Source: Saccharomyces mikatae IFO 1815 (Eukaryota; Ascomycota; Saccharomycetes; Saccharomycetales; Saccharomycetaceae). Taken from it: 64,000 bases of DNA. The translations under genes and the position numbers were made by a program. How positions within the stretch are numbered: position 1 is the stretch's first letter; every line of letters starts with the position of its first letter. The notes under the pieces were generated by a model that was not told the origin of the DNA, made no database searches, and saw nothing but the letters and a program-made list of their open reading frames with translations. Below are positions 1-9,569 of the stretch, in pieces. The DNA lies in the NCBI RefSeq assembly GCF_947241705.1, contig NC_079269.1:372001-436000 (forward strand), written 5' to 3'.

Positions 1-881
1 TCAATACTGACGTTTTGTTTCCTATCTTCCTCTTTAATATTCTTCTCGGTTAAAGTTGTTAACTGAATGATGGTAGCGTCCAAATCATCAGCGGCACATT
101 TATAAACCTGCTGAATAGTTTCTGTATTAGAGACACAATCTACCAAGTAGGTAAGATTGTTGTGCTTCTTCTTAATCTGCTCAATAACATCAGCATCATG
201 GTAGTCAAAAAGCTCATCGGCACCATAATCTTTCAATTGTTTTTCATGCTTACGAGAAGCAACAACAATTATCTTGCTAAAACCATGTAGCTTTTTGGCC
301 AATTGAATCAACATCTGACCAACGCCAGTGGCACCACCCCAAAATAAGATAGGATGGTCCCTTTGTGCTTTAGGGGGCTCCCATTTCATGTCCAAACCGA
401 AGCTATGGGTAAGGACCATACCGGCAGTGGTCAGCGAAACTGGGAGCGTGACTGCACCTTCCAAAGACCTGACAGGACCCTCGGACAGCTTATCCTTGCC
501 GCACAATCTGAACTCTCTCGCTGGTTTATAAGCAATCTCAGATGAGATGGCAGAATATTCAGCAAAGGCACCGTTTGAAGGGAACCTCACTGACGCACCA
601 TGAATAACCCCATATATGTAGTCACCAATGGAAAACTCTGCTGCATCAACATTTGGACCCAACTTCACGATTTGGCCGGCTGCATCACAACCCAGGAGAG
701 CACCCTGAGGTCCAATCTTGTAATCAATATGTTTCCAATCGGTAGGATTACCAGCAACAGCAACAGTCTTAATCAGAACGAAACCTTCTTCTAGTTCAGG
801 AATGGGAATGTCATGTTTGACAACGGCTTTGCCATTTTCAATGACAACAGCTTTCATCGTTTCTGGAATCGAGGCGGACAT
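1..881 (-). CDS. YNL134C: YNL134C-type NAD(P)H-dependent aldehyde reductase, 3' end cut off by the window
   Basis: This is a zinc-less medium-chain dehydrogenase/reductase of the quinone-oxidoreductase type. The S. cerevisiae orthologue reduces aldehydes such as furfural using NADH and is about 376 residues long. Reading the minus strand from the ATG at 881 gives MSASIPETMKAVVIENGK and an open frame of 293 codons to the window edge, so roughly the last 80 residues are missing. A Rossmann nucleotide-binding loop, GGATGVGQ, lies at about residues 182-189. The N-terminal GroES-like half includes NPTDWKH and GCDAAG. No zinc-binding cysteine cluster is seen. The start is the first ATG after the upstream gap and matches the family N-terminus. 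Identity is firm; the in vivo substrate is known only from the family. Confidence 0.95.
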   Translation of the reverse strand, partial: MSASIPETMKAVVIENGKAVVKHDIPIPELEEGFVLIKTVAVAGNPTDWKHIDYKIGPQGALLGCDAAGQIVKLGPNVDAAEFSIGDYIYGVIHGASVRFPSNGAFAEYSAISSEIAYKPAREFRLCGKDKLSEGPVRSLEGAVTLPVSLTTAGMVLTHSFGLDMKWEPPKAQRDHPILFWGGATGVGQMLIQLAKKLHGFSKIIVVASRKHEKQLKDYGADELFDYHDADVIEQIKKKHNNLTYLVDCVSNTETIQQVYKCAADDLDATIIQLTTLTEKNIKEEDRKQNVSI

Positions 882-1521
882 ATTTAAAATGTGGTATAGT
901 ATTAGTTTTCCCTGTACTAAAAGTATCGATATATTCTACATAGGTAAACAGTCCTAAAAAGGAGTGAAGAAAAAAAAGTTATGGAAAGAAAAGCTTCTCC
1001 TTTTAAATGAATTACATATCCGAGGTTCGTTAAAAATAGCCCCAAACCCTTAGCATCTGTCCATAAGCATCGATGACGATCCAGGAAAGGGAGGCCATCT
1101 GCCAAGTACTAAGAGTACGCAGGACGGAACCGCGCGACCACGGTATACGGATCCGAGAAGAGAAACTTTAGTCAGCGGGGGCTGTGATTACGACTAGGAA
1201 TTCCTGAAATAGTTGAAACGAGCAGTTATTTGCCAGCAATTTGCTACTCCATTCCATAACAACTATTGCCGTTCAAATTGCGGTGCTTTGGAAATATGAA
1301 CATTGCTTTTTCCTACTATCTTTCATTCCTTCCTTGAGCAAGCTTTTCAGCGCAATACCGGAAAGACTACGTCGTAGAAAGGCGTAGAAAATAAAAAGTT
1401 CCACTATATCACCAATGTTCTATGTATATTATGTAATGAAGTTTCAACAATAGTTTCCATCATTAGGCATCTCTAATTCCATTCATTTTTCTATGTGAGA
1501 TAGAATGGGCAGACAACCGCA
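882..1521. other. Intergenic: YNL134C promoter and FYV6 3' flank
   Basis: This 640-bp gap lies upstream of YNL134C and downstream of FYV6, both on the minus strand. The only open frames are short (about 60 codons, minus strand 917-1105) and have no recognisable product. I see no RNA gene, repeat or mobile element, and I could not assign a clear transcription-factor site. Confidence 0.7.
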
Positions 1522-2040
1522 TCACTTCTCAAGTTTTTTATTCAGTTTCTTTATGGATACTTTTATTTTCGGTTTGGAGCTGGACGGCTTTACGCCCCTG
1601 ATTAGCATTTTGCCAGTTAAACTAGTTCGAGTTTCTGTATTTTCTTCTGTATTACGCGCAGGATCATTTTCACTAAGTAAAGCTTTTTGCTTTCTTTCAA
1701 AAATAACTGCCTTGGTATTCAGGTAGTTGTTAAATTCTTTTTCCTTTTTCAGTAACTCATTCTTGCTATTCTGGTAGAATTCCAGGTCATCTTTGCTCAA
1801 TCTAGTAAAACTTTCGCGGTCTCTCACCAAACCGTTGTATTGCTTTTGCTTGCTTATAGCGTTTGATCTCAGCTGATCCCGCAAAGACTTTCTGGTTTTC
1901 CTTCTATATTCTGATTCGTACTTCTTTTGCTCCACTTGTTCTCGTATCTTCTGAGTCTCTACATTACCTACTCCCTCCGAGACAAATTTTAATGGTTTTT
2001 TCTCCCTTGTGTTAGTTGTATTATCACTGGTAGATGACAT
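1522..2040 (-). CDS. FYV6: Fyv6, spliceosome-associated nuclear protein
   Basis: A 172-residue, highly charged protein; the S. cerevisiae orthologue is about the same length. Fyv6 is the yeast member of the FAM192A/NIP30 family. It acts in the nucleus as a factor for the second step of pre-mRNA splicing, influencing 3' splice-site choice; it was named for K1 killer-toxin sensitivity. The FVSEGVG block at about residues 19-25 is the family's conserved N-terminal patch. A long Lys/Glu/Arg-rich helix follows (about 28-115), and a basic tail (KPKIKVSIKKLNKKLEK) ends the protein. The ATG at 2040 is the first in frame. The tRNA-Phe gene lies about 180 bp upstream. Confidence 0.93.
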   Translation of the reverse strand: MSSTSDNTTNTREKKPLKFVSEGVGNVETQKIREQVEQKKYESEYRRKTRKSLRDQLRSNAISKQKQYNGLVRDRESFTRLSKDDLEFYQNSKNELLKKEKEFNNYLNTKAVIFERKQKALLSENDPARNTEENTETRTSLTGKMLIRGVKPSSSKPKIKVSIKKLNKKLEK

Positions 2041-2218
2041 AATGCTATCTGATAAACTTAGCGACTCTTGTTATTACGTTTCATCCTCTAGATGTTGCTG
2101 GACCTTGTATATGATGGCATGTGCGCGTGCTTTAATGTCATATTTTCTCTCGGATTAGCAATGGATTAAAAGAATATGTTAGGAGTAACAGTAGATCACA
2201 AAAAATTCAATAATAGTT

Positions 2219-2309
2219 GCGGATTTAGCTCAGTTGGGAGAGCGCCAGACTGAAGAAAAACTTCGGTCAAGACATCTGGAGGTCCTGTGTTCGATCCACA
2301 GAATTCGCA
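2219..2309 (+). tRNA. tF(GAA): tRNA-Phe(GAA) with an 18-nt intron
   Basis: The exons match yeast tRNA-Phe: a 37-nt 5' exon (2219-2255) with anticodon GAA at 2252-2254 and a 36-nt 3' exon (2274-2309), 73 nt in all without CCA. The intron at 2256-2273 begins one base 3' of the anticodon, as in all yeast nuclear tRNA introns. It contains CTTC, which can pair with the anticodon GAAG. The internal A box (TAGCTCAGTTGG) and B box (GTTCGATCC) promoter elements are intact. A run of six T at 2310-2315 is the Pol III terminator. No LTR or Ty sequence lies nearby, unlike many yeast tRNA genes. Confidence 0.98.
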
Positions 2310-2315
2310 TTTTTT
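2310..2315 (+). terminator. Pol III terminator of tRNA-Phe
   Basis: A run of six T begins directly after the last encoded base of the tRNA, which is a standard RNA polymerase III stop signal in yeast. Confidence 0.85.
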
Positions 2316-2491
2316 GGTTTTTTTGGCTAAAATTGAACTTGAGCAATTTTTTTTTTTTGGGTGTTTATAATATTGCAAAGTTTAATTATATCATCAACAT
2401 TATTTTTAATCGTATCAATCTGTACCAAGCTGGATTCTGTGCGTTTATTTTAACTTAATCAAGCATATCGTGTATCAGAATAGTCTTTTAG

Positions 2492-2562
2492 TTACCCGAA
2501 CTTGAGTGAAAAATTTTGAAAAGAAAAAACGAAAAAGTAGAAGAATAATGGGATGAGATGAG
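2492..2562 (+). promoter_or_regulatory. KRE33 promoter: Reb1-type site, RRPE and PAC boxes
   Basis: A TTACCCG Reb1-type site lies at 2492-2498, an RRPE-type TGAAAAATTTTGA at 2507-2519, and overlapping PAC motifs GATGAGATGAG at 2552-2562, about 135 bp before the KRE33 ATG. PAC (Dot6/Tod6) and RRPE (Stb3) together mark yeast ribosome-biogenesis genes. The motifs are seen directly; factor binding is inferred. Confidence 0.75.
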
Positions 2563-2695
2563 GTATTGAAGTTGAATAAATCTTTTATATATATTTCGGT
2601 ATAAAGTATTAATCATAGTACGCTAGCCCAACCAGCTTTTTATTCTTTCGATTTGGTTCCAGAATATTGTTTAGAAAGATAGAAAACAAGAAAGC

Positions 2696-5600
2696 ATGGC
2701 CAAAAAAGCTATCGATTCAAGAATCCCGTCATTGATCAGAAATGGTGTTCAAACCAAACAGAGATCTATATTTGTCATCGTTGGTGACAGGGCACGTAAC
2801 CAGTTACCAAATTTACACTATTTAATGATGAGTGCTGATCTTAAGATGAATAAATCGGTATTATGGGCTTACAAAAAAAAGCTTTTGGGTTTCACTTCAC
2901 ATAGGAAGAAAAGAGAAAATAAAATTAAGAAAGAAATTAAAAGAGGTACAAGGGAAGTAAATGAAATGGACCCCTTTGAGTCTTTTATTTCTAATCAAAA
3001 TATTAGATATGTTTACTACAAAGAAAGCGAAAAAATATTGGGTAATACTTACGGAATGTGTATTTTGCAAGACTTCGAGGCACTCACTCCAAATCTTTTG
3101 GCAAGAACCATCGAAACGGTTGAAGGTGGTGGTATGGTTGTTATTATGTTAAAGTCTATGTCATCTTTGAAGCAACTGTATACTATGACTATGGATGTTC
3201 ATGCGCGTTATCGTACTGAAGCCCATGGTGACGTTGTGGCAAGATTTAATGAAAGATTTATACTTTCATTAGGTTCCAACCCAAACTGTTTAGTTGTTGA
3301 TGATGAATTGAATGTGCTGCCACTGTCTGGAGCTAAAAATGTCAAACCATTACCTCCCAAAGAGGATAATGAATTGTCTCCAAAGCAGTTGGAGTTACAA
3401 GAACTGAAAGAATCTTTAGAAGATGTCCAACCAGCTGGATCTTTGGTTTCTCTGTCAAGAACTGTAAACCAAGCTCATGCTATTCTGTCTTTCATTGACG
3501 CTATATCTGAGAAAACCTTGAATTTCACAGTAGCACTGACAGCTGGGAGAGGTAGAGGTAAGTCTGCTGCTTTGGGTATCTCTATTGCCGCTGCTGTTTC
3601 TCATGGCTACTCGAATATTTTCGTTACCTCTCCATCTCCTGAAAATTTGAAAACGTTATTTGAGTTTATCTTCAAAGGGTTCGATGCGTTAGGTTATCAA
3701 GAACATATTGACTATGACATTATTCAATCAACCAATCCTGACTTTAACAAAGCCATTGTTAGAGTTGATATTAAGAGAGATCACAGACAAACTATTCAAT
3801 ACATTGTTCCTCAAGATTACCAAGTTTTAGGTCAAGCTGAATTAGTTGTCATTGATGAAGCAGCAGCTATCCCATTACCAATCGTCAAAAACTTATTGGG
3901 ACCATATCTAGTCTTCATGGCATCCACTATTAATGGTTATGAAGGTACCGGTAGATCTTTGTCTTTGAAACTAATTCAACAGTTACGTAATCAGAACAAC
4001 ACTTCTGGTCGTGAAGGCACTCAAACTGCTATTGTTTCAAGAGATAATAAAGAAAACGACTCTCATTTACATGCTCAATCCCGTCAGTTACGTGAAATTG
4101 CCCTAGACGAGCCAATCAGATATGCCCCTGGTGATCCAATCGAAAAATGGTTAAACAAACTTTTATGTTTAGACGTTACTTTGATAAAAAACCCAAGATT
4201 TGCAGCAAGGGGAACACCTCACCCATCTCAGTGTAATTTGTTTGTTGTTAATAGGGATACTTTATTTTCGTACCACCCTGTTTCAGAAAATTTCCTGGAA
4301 AAAATGATGGCGCTTTATGTTTCTTCTCATTATAAGAATTCACCAAATGATTTACAGTTGATGAGTGATGCCCCAGCACACCAACTCTTCGTTCTTTTAC
4401 CACCAATTGACCCAAAAGACGGTGGTAAAATTCCCGATCCACTATGTGTCATTCAAATAGCATTAGAAGGTGAAATTAGTAAAGAAAGTGTCAGAAATTC
4501 ATTGTCTAGAGGCCAGAGAGCTGGCGGTGATTTGATTCCTTGGTTAGTTTCTCAACAGTTTCAAGATGAGGAATTCGCTAGTCTAAGTGGTGCACGCATT
4601 GTCAGAATTGCTACCAATCCAGAGTATGCTTCCATGGGCTACGGCACTCGTGCAATTGAGTTACTAAGAGACTATTTTGAGGGAAAATTTACAGACATGT
4701 CTGAAGATGCTCGTCCAAAGAATTTTTCTATAAAAAGAGTGAGTGATAAGGAATTAACAAAAAGTAACCTACTAAAGGACGATATTAAATTAAGAGATGC
4801 AAGGACGTTACCCCCTTTACTATTGAAGCTTTCTGAATTACCTCCTCACTATCTACATTATCTGGGTGTTTCATTTGGTTTAACGCAATCATTGCATAAA
4901 TTCTGGAAAAACAACAGATTTGTTCCTGTCTATTTACGTCAAACTGCAAATGATTTAACTGGTGAACATACGTGTGTTATGTTGAATGTTTTGGAAGGTA
5001 GAGAACCAAACTGGCTTGTTGAATTTGCCAAAGATTTCCGTAAAAGATTTTTGTCGCTTCTTTCTTATGATTTCCATAAGTTTACTGCTGTTCAAGCTTT
5101 AAGTGTCATTGAAAGTAGCAAGAAAGCTCAGGATTTATCTGCTGAAGAAAAATATGAAAGTAAAGAACTGACACGTACAAAACTGGACGACATTTTCTCT
5201 CCATTTGATCTGAAAAGATTAGACAGCTATTCGAATAACTTGCTGGATTATCACGTTATCGTTGATATGATACCTATGCTTTCTCTTTTGTACTTTGGTG
5301 ATAAAATGGGTGATTCAGTAAAACTCTCCAGCGTACAAAGTGCTATTTTGTTGGCTATAGGACTACAACGTAAAAACGTAGATTCCATTGCGAAGGAATT
5401 GAACCTACCTTTCAATCAAACTATCGCTATGTTTGCAAAGATCATGAGAAAAATGTCACAATACTTCCATCAACTGTTAAGTCAATCTATTAAAGAAACT
5501 CTACCTGATATTAAAGATGAAGCTATAGCTGAAATGGATGGTGAAGAAATCAAAAACTACAACGCTGCAGAAACTTTGAATCAAATGGAAGAGGATTTGG

Positions 5601-5866
5601 AAGAGGCTGGTTCTGAAGCCGTTCAAGCTATGAGAGAAAAACAAAAAGAGCTAATCAACTCCTTGAGTTTAGATAAATATGCGATAAACGATAATAGTGA
5701 GGAGTGGATTGAATCGCAAAAATCTTTAGAGAAAGCTGCAAAAGCTAAAGGTATTGTTAGTTTGAAAACTGGTAAAAAGAGAACTACAGAAAAGGCTGAA
5801 GATATATATAGACAAGAAATGAAAGCCATGAAAAAGCCAAAAAAGTATAAGAAAAGCGCAAATTAA
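2696..5866 (+). CDS. KRE33: Kre33, RNA cytidine acetyltransferase (NAT10 family)
   Basis: This 1056-residue protein is the same length as the S. cerevisiae orthologue. Kre33 makes N4-acetylcytidine in 18S rRNA and, with the adaptor Tan1, in tRNA-Ser and tRNA-Leu. It also acts in the nucleolar small-subunit processome. An N-terminal TmcA-like region (about 1-200) is followed by a helicase-like ATPase. Its Walker A GRGRGKS spans residues 284-290 with Lys289, and its DEAA-type Walker B (VVIDEAAAIPLP) follows. A GNAT acetyltransferase domain then carries RIATNPEYASMGYGTRA, with Arg637 in the acetyl-CoA region. A basic, Lys-rich tail (about 1010-1056) suits nucleolar localisation. The PAC/RRPE promoter supports co-regulation with ribosome biogenesis. 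Confidence 0.98.
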   Translation: MAKKAIDSRIPSLIRNGVQTKQRSIFVIVGDRARNQLPNLHYLMMSADLKMNKSVLWAYKKKLLGFTSHRKKRENKIKKEIKRGTREVNEMDPFESFISNQNIRYVYYKESEKILGNTYGMCILQDFEALTPNLLARTIETVEGGGMVVIMLKSMSSLKQLYTMTMDVHARYRTEAHGDVVARFNERFILSLGSNPNCLVVDDELNVLPLSGAKNVKPLPPKEDNELSPKQLELQELKESLEDVQPAGSLVSLSRTVNQAHAILSFIDAISEKTLNFTVALTAGRGRGKSAALGISIAAAVSHGYSNIFVTSPSPENLKTLFEFIFKGFDALGYQEHIDYDIIQSTNPDFNKAIVRVDIKRDHRQTIQYIVPQDYQVLGQAELVVIDEAAAIPLPIVKNLLGPYLVFMASTINGYEGTGRSLSLKLIQQLRNQNNTSGREGTQTAIVSRDNKENDSHLHAQSRQLREIALDEPIRYAPGDPIEKWLNKLLCLDVTLIKNPRFAARGTPHPSQCNLFVVNRDTLFSYHPVSENFLEKMMALYVSSHYKNSPNDLQLMSDAPAHQLFVLLPPIDPKDGGKIPDPLCVIQIALEGEISKESVRNSLSRGQRAGGDLIPWLVSQQFQDEEFASLSGARIVRIATNPEYASMGYGTRAIELLRDYFEGKFTDMSEDARPKNFSIKRVSDKELTKSNLLKDDIKLRDARTLPPLLLKLSELPPHYLHYLGVSFGLTQSLHKFWKNNRFVPVYLRQTANDLTGEHTCVMLNVLEGREPNWLVEFAKDFRKRFLSLLSYDFHKFTAVQALSVIESSKKAQDLSAEEKYESKELTRTKLDDIFSPFDLKRLDSYSNNLLDYHVIVDMIPMLSLLYFGDKMGDSVKLSSVQSAILLAIGLQRKNVDSIAKELNLPFNQTIAMFAKIMRKMSQYFHQLLSQSIKETLPDIKDEAIAEMDGEEIKNYNAAETLNQMEEDLEEAGSEAVQAMREKQKELINSLSLDKYAINDNSEEWIESQKSLEKAAKAKGIVSLKTGKKRTTEKAEDIYRQEMKAMKKPKKYKKSAN

Positions 5867-6140
5867 GCACTTCCGCCTAAGTCAAAACCCTGTGTGGCAA
5901 ATTTTTGACATGAGTTGTACAATAATATATAATCAAAATATAATTGATGTTTGGAACTTTTATGTATTCACATTTCATCGTGTCGAACGATGTGTAATGC
6001 AATATCCAGTAAAAATTGAATTCGTTTGGTCGTTTTCAATCAACACACTCCGTAGTGAGAAACTATTGAAGCAAGACGAATTACTCTAAAGCAAAAAACC
6101 AAAGTTAGATTGTATACTTCGGAAAAGCGTAATCAATAAA

Positions 6141-6599
6141 ATGGTTGAATTAACTGAAATTAAAGACGATGTCGTTCAAGTAGACGAACCACAATTCTCC
6201 GGAAATGAGGCCATTGTTGAAGAAAAGGTCTCTACAACAAACAACGATGTTGTGGATGATGAAGACGAATCAGACAGTGAATTTGAGGATGAATTCGACG
6301 AGAATGAGACATTGTTAGACAGAATCGTTGCATTAAAAGATATCGTTCCTCCAGGTAAGAGACAAACAATTTCCAGTTTTTTTAGCTTTACTAGTTCCTT
6401 TGTGAGAAATGCTTTTGCCAAATCTGGAAACCTTGCTTGGACTTTGACCACTACTGCTTTATTACTCGGTGTGCCATTATCTTTGTCTATACTTGCCGAA
6501 CAACAGCTTATCGAAATGGAAAAGACGTTTGATTTACAAAGTGATGCTAATAATATATTGGCTCAAGGTGAAAAAGATGCTCCAGCAACAGTCAATTGA
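6141..6599 (+). CDS. TOM22: Tom22, central receptor of the mitochondrial TOM complex
   Basis: This 152-residue protein matches the usual yeast Tom22 length. It is a tail-type outer-membrane protein that receives precursors from Tom20 and Tom70 and organises the Tom40 pore. The sequence shows an acidic cytosolic N-terminus (residues 1-60, with runs of Asp/Glu such as DDEDESDSEFEDEFDE), a basic stretch before the membrane, one transmembrane helix at about 98-119, and a short intermembrane-space tail. A Pro in the helix (GVPLSLS) is typical. TOM70, another TOM receptor gene, lies about 20 kb away; nothing suggests they are co-transcribed. Confidence 0.97.
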   Translation: MVELTEIKDDVVQVDEPQFSGNEAIVEEKVSTTNNDVVDDEDESDSEFEDEFDENETLLDRIVALKDIVPPGKRQTISSFFSFTSSFVRNAFAKSGNLAWTLTTTALLLGVPLSLSILAEQQLIEMEKTFDLQSDANNILAQGEKDAPATVN

Positions 6600-6930
6600 A
6601 TTTTATGATGTAGAAGGAAAGATGAGGTTGTAGAAAAATGGATATACGTGTTTTAATAAGGTCCTAATTATCCTTTTTCTTGTTATTTGCATGCTTCTAT
6701 TTATCGCCAGAGTAAGGTTGAAAAGAAAAGTCTTCTTTTCAATCCTTTTAACAATATATAGCCACTATGTATTCACTCAGATTTCAAGGGCTTTGGATGT
6801 GCAGTCTTTTTTTCCTCTTCCTTTTCACCCTTTCTGTTCATTTTATTTAGCATTTCTTAAGTTAGTTTTAACAAATGTATAAACTTGTACATATTTCAAT
6901 GAAAAAACGTTCAGTTTTCTTTCATAAGGA
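6600..6930. other. Intergenic: convergent 3' flanks of TOM22 and CPT1
   Basis: A 331-bp AT-rich gap between convergent genes. It holds only presumed 3' UTR and polyadenylation signals for both. No gene or repeat is seen. Confidence 0.6.
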
Positions 6931-8204
6931 TTAGGTCTCCTTTGGATGTTTAATTGACAAGGCGTAAATATCCAAATATGTGGTTATGTCAAAAATAATA
7001 TCATTTATGAACATTCCATGAATAGCAAGTGTTAAACCAAATCCCATCCAAATTAGAGCCGAAACTACCATTTCCATTTTATAATCTAGAAAATAAACCA
7101 TAAACGCGTATAAGAACAATTGAATGGTAGGGATGAAAAATGGGAAATTGACCATTGGAAACGGTTGCATAGTCAAATGTGCAATAATCATGCGACCAAC
7201 TACAAAGGCAACCGAAAAACCAACTGATAAAACCAAAGCCAAAGAAATGAAAGCTGGCTGAATTAAAACCAATGTAAAAATTGAAGAGAAGTATGCAAAG
7301 AATGGCAAAAGACCGTTTACAGCATTACTAATATCATCTGCTGTTTTTTCTGGATTTTTAGATTTGTCCGCTTGAGACTCATAATGCTTTACAACATTTC
7401 CATGAGATGAAGCGATATTAAATATTAAAGCGCCTGTGCAAAAAGCGTACATCAGATGAACGGTTTCGACATCGAACACATAATCTTTCCAAGAAAATTG
7501 TGCGACTTTGGTGTGCCAGACGACCTCAGGTCCGTAAATGCCAACTGCGATGAACCATATACACAAAGTAATAATACCCTCAACAGGGCCGCAGAATTCA
7601 GCTAAATACAGCTTATGGGTATGATACTCTTCCCATGTACTCAGGTAAAAGCTGCACAATATTGAAAATTGCGAAAATATAGTCATATATGAGTAACCCA
7701 TACCAGTCATGGAACAGACCGGAATCAATGACAACGTTGTGTTGATTGAATCGATACAATGGTCAAACAATTCCCCTAGAGGACCTTGCTGACCTGTACG
7801 ACGTGCATGCATACCATCGCAAGCATCGAAGGTCTGGTATAAAAACAAACCTATAGCATAGGAGAAATAAGTCCAGCGAGGGGATTCTTGGTTAAAATAT
7901 GGATCATAGTAAAGAGTTGTTAATACGTTGAATATAATGAAGCAGAACCCTAATAAGGTTACTAAATTTGGTGCCATCCATAATGGGAAAATAGTGGCAA
8001 ACTTTCTCCAAAACGGTCTCAAAAAATGATTTGAGAGGAAAGAGCGATCGTCACTTTGATACCTGAGGTCAGATTAGTAATTCAATATCACAGGAGTTAG
8101 TATTTATCATTGTTTCCGGGATAATACTGGGGTGTAATAGGATGATCGACATACTTGTAAAGCTTTAAGTTTCCCAAGCTACTCTGAGGAATAAAGAACC
8201 CCAT
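6931..8204 (-). CDS. CPT1: Cpt1, diacylglycerol cholinephosphotransferase (two exons)
   Basis: Cpt1 transfers phosphocholine from CDP-choline to diacylglycerol, the last step of the Kennedy route to phosphatidylcholine, in the ER and Golgi membrane. The minus-strand gene has exon 1 at 8155-8204 (50 nt, starting MGFFIPQSSLG) and exon 2 at 6931-8062. A 92-nt intron separates them (8063-8154). The spliced frame encodes 393 residues, the S. cerevisiae length. The CDP-alcohol phosphotransferase signature DGx2ARx8Gx3Dx3D starts at about Asp99 (DGMHARRTGQQGPLGELFD). Several hydrophobic helices fill the rest. The longest uninterrupted frame starts at an in-frame TTG in exon 2 and would miss the first 30 residues, so the spliced start is preferred. 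The gene is divergent from NRK1. Confidence 0.96.
8063..8154 (-). other. CPT1 spliceosomal intron, 92 nt
   Basis: On the minus strand the donor is GTATGT (8154-8149), the branch site is TACTAAC (8102-8096, branch A at 8097), and the acceptor ends in CTCAG (last base 8063). The branch-to-acceptor distance is about 34 nt, normal for yeast. A second, weaker TACTAAT (8079-8073) lies only about 10 nt from the acceptor and is probably too close to be used. Splicing joins AA and G into the Lys17 codon. Confidence 0.95.
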
Positions 8205-8846
8205 TTTTCCCCCAAGTAAATTCGTATTGCTATCTTTGGAGTTTACGTCTGATAACTTTCAATTCATGAAGACAATACTCATTAACCGTATGCTATGCAC
8301 CTCTTTCATACTAGCTGAACATTAGAGAAAAGAAAGGAAGAAAAAAACATCACTTCCCGCAAAATTTCACATGTCCCTAACCGATAAGCTCGATTGAAAG
8401 ATGATAAGTATAGACAGCGACGTAATGGAAAGGATGGTTAAGACTGGACAATCAAGCAAAACAAGAGACTTGATTATCTAACAAACCAGCGAAAGGTTTC
8501 ATGACTTGGAAAATGCTTCGGTATTTGTGTATTTTGCACATAGACACCTAGGCATATGTAAAAACATGAATGATCACTAAGTTGAGTGACAAATATTGAT
8601 ATGCGGTTAAACGTAAAATATAGCTTTAACTTGTATAGTTCATCGTAGTTTTTTTAAACATCCAAAGACTTGTATTAGTTACCGTTGCTGTTGACTCACT
8701 CGAAACCAGAAAAACAGTTTACTTAAAGAACGAAATAGAAGTTGAGCTGATAATCAAGACATAGTTATCTATAGGGCTATCCAGGGAGATTGTTAGGCAA
8801 AGCAAAAAAGACTATTCAAGAGTAAGATATATAGGATCTTCAAAAT
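8205..8846. other. Divergent CPT1-NRK1 intergenic region
   Basis: This 642-bp region serves as promoter for both genes. A TGACTCA Gcn4-type heptamer lies at 8692-8698, about 150 bp before NRK1. No convincing small gene is present: the longest minus-strand ATG frame I traced here has 29 codons (8541 down to 8452). Confidence 0.55.
8692..8698 (+). promoter_or_regulatory. Gcn4-type site TGACTCA upstream of NRK1
   Basis: A perfect Gcn4 core heptamer lies in the CPT1-NRK1 promoter region. A single 7-bp match can arise by chance, so any role in regulation is inference. Confidence 0.4.
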
Positions 8847-9569
8847 ATGACTTCGAGGAAAGTGATATTAGTTGCATTAAGCGGATGTTCTTCCAGTGGT
8901 AAGACAACGATAGCAAAACTTACAGCAAACTTATTCAAAAAGGCTACATTAATTCACGAAGACGATTTTTACAAACATGACGAGGACGTCCCAGTAGATG
9001 CTGAGTATAACATTCAAAATTGGGATTCACCGGAGGCTCTAGATTTTGAACTTTTCAGCAAAGAACTAGATGTAATCAAACAAACTGGTAAAATAGCCAC
9101 TAAACTTATACACAATAACAACGTAGATGATCCCTTCACGAAGTTTCACATTGATAAACAAGTTTGGGATGATTTGAAAGCCAAATATGAGTCAATTGAT
9201 AAAGACAAGTATGAAGTTATTATTGTAGATGGTTTTATGATTTTCAATAATACAGAGTTATCGAAAAAATTTGATTTAAAAATATTGATGCGTGCCCCTT
9301 ATGAAGTACTCAAGAAAAGGAGGGCTTCCAGAAAAGGATACCAAACTTTGGATTCTTTCTGGGTGGATCCACCTTATTATTTTGACAAATTTGTATATGA
9401 ATCTTATCGTGAGAACCATGCTCATTTATTTGTCAATGGAGATGTGGAAGGCTCACTGGATCCAAGGAAATCAAACCATATTAAAGAATTCATAAATGAT
9501 GATGATACTCAAATTGAAATACCTTTAATGTGGGTGTGCCAAGAAATTCTGAAGCTTTGTAAGAGCTAA
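8847..9569 (+). CDS. NRK1: Nrk1, nicotinamide riboside kinase
   Basis: This 240-residue kinase phosphorylates nicotinamide riboside, and nicotinic acid riboside, at the 5' hydroxyl in the NAD salvage pathway. A Walker A loop, GCSSSGKTT, spans residues 13-21 near the N-terminus. DDFYKHD at about 39-45 supplies the metal- and substrate-binding aspartate of the uridine-kinase-like NRK fold. The lid RRASRKGY and the WVDPPYYFD block are conserved family features. Length equals the S. cerevisiae protein. About one residue in seven appears to differ from my memory of the S. cerevisiae sequence, which helps show that the species is not S. cerevisiae. Confidence 0.96.
   Translation: MTSRKVILVALSGCSSSGKTTIAKLTANLFKKATLIHEDDFYKHDEDVPVDAEYNIQNWDSPEALDFELFSKELDVIKQTGKIATKLIHNNNVDDPFTKFHIDKQVWDDLKAKYESIDKDKYEVIIVDGFMIFNNTELSKKFDLKILMRAPYEVLKKRRASRKGYQTLDSFWVDPPYYFDKFVYESYRENHAHLFVNGDVEGSLDPRKSNHIKEFINDDDTQIEIPLMWVCQEILKLCKS

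Larger units (their letters stand above)
2310..2695. other. Intergenic: tRNA-Phe to KRE33, holding the KRE33 promoter
   Basis: This 386-bp gap begins with the tRNA terminator. Its downstream half carries a Reb1-type site and RRPE and PAC boxes, listed separately. I see no LTR remnant and no further gene. Confidence 0.7.

Noticed and set aside
2041-2695. Possible Ty LTR remnant near tRNA-Phe
   Set aside because: No TGTTGG/CAACA-type ends or delta, sigma or tau-like internal sequence could be recognised by eye.
8452-8541. Possible counterpart of the small S. cerevisiae gene reported near CPT1 (YNL130C-A, DGR1)
   Set aside because: The longest minus-strand ATG frame I traced in the gap is 29 codons and does not clearly match the 48-residue product I recall. 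I do not call it.
8608-8618. Perfect 11-bp match to the ARS core consensus (TTTTACGTTTA on the minus strand)
   Set aside because: Several such matches are expected by chance in 64 kb of AT-rich DNA. Without B elements or origin-mapping data I cannot call an origin.
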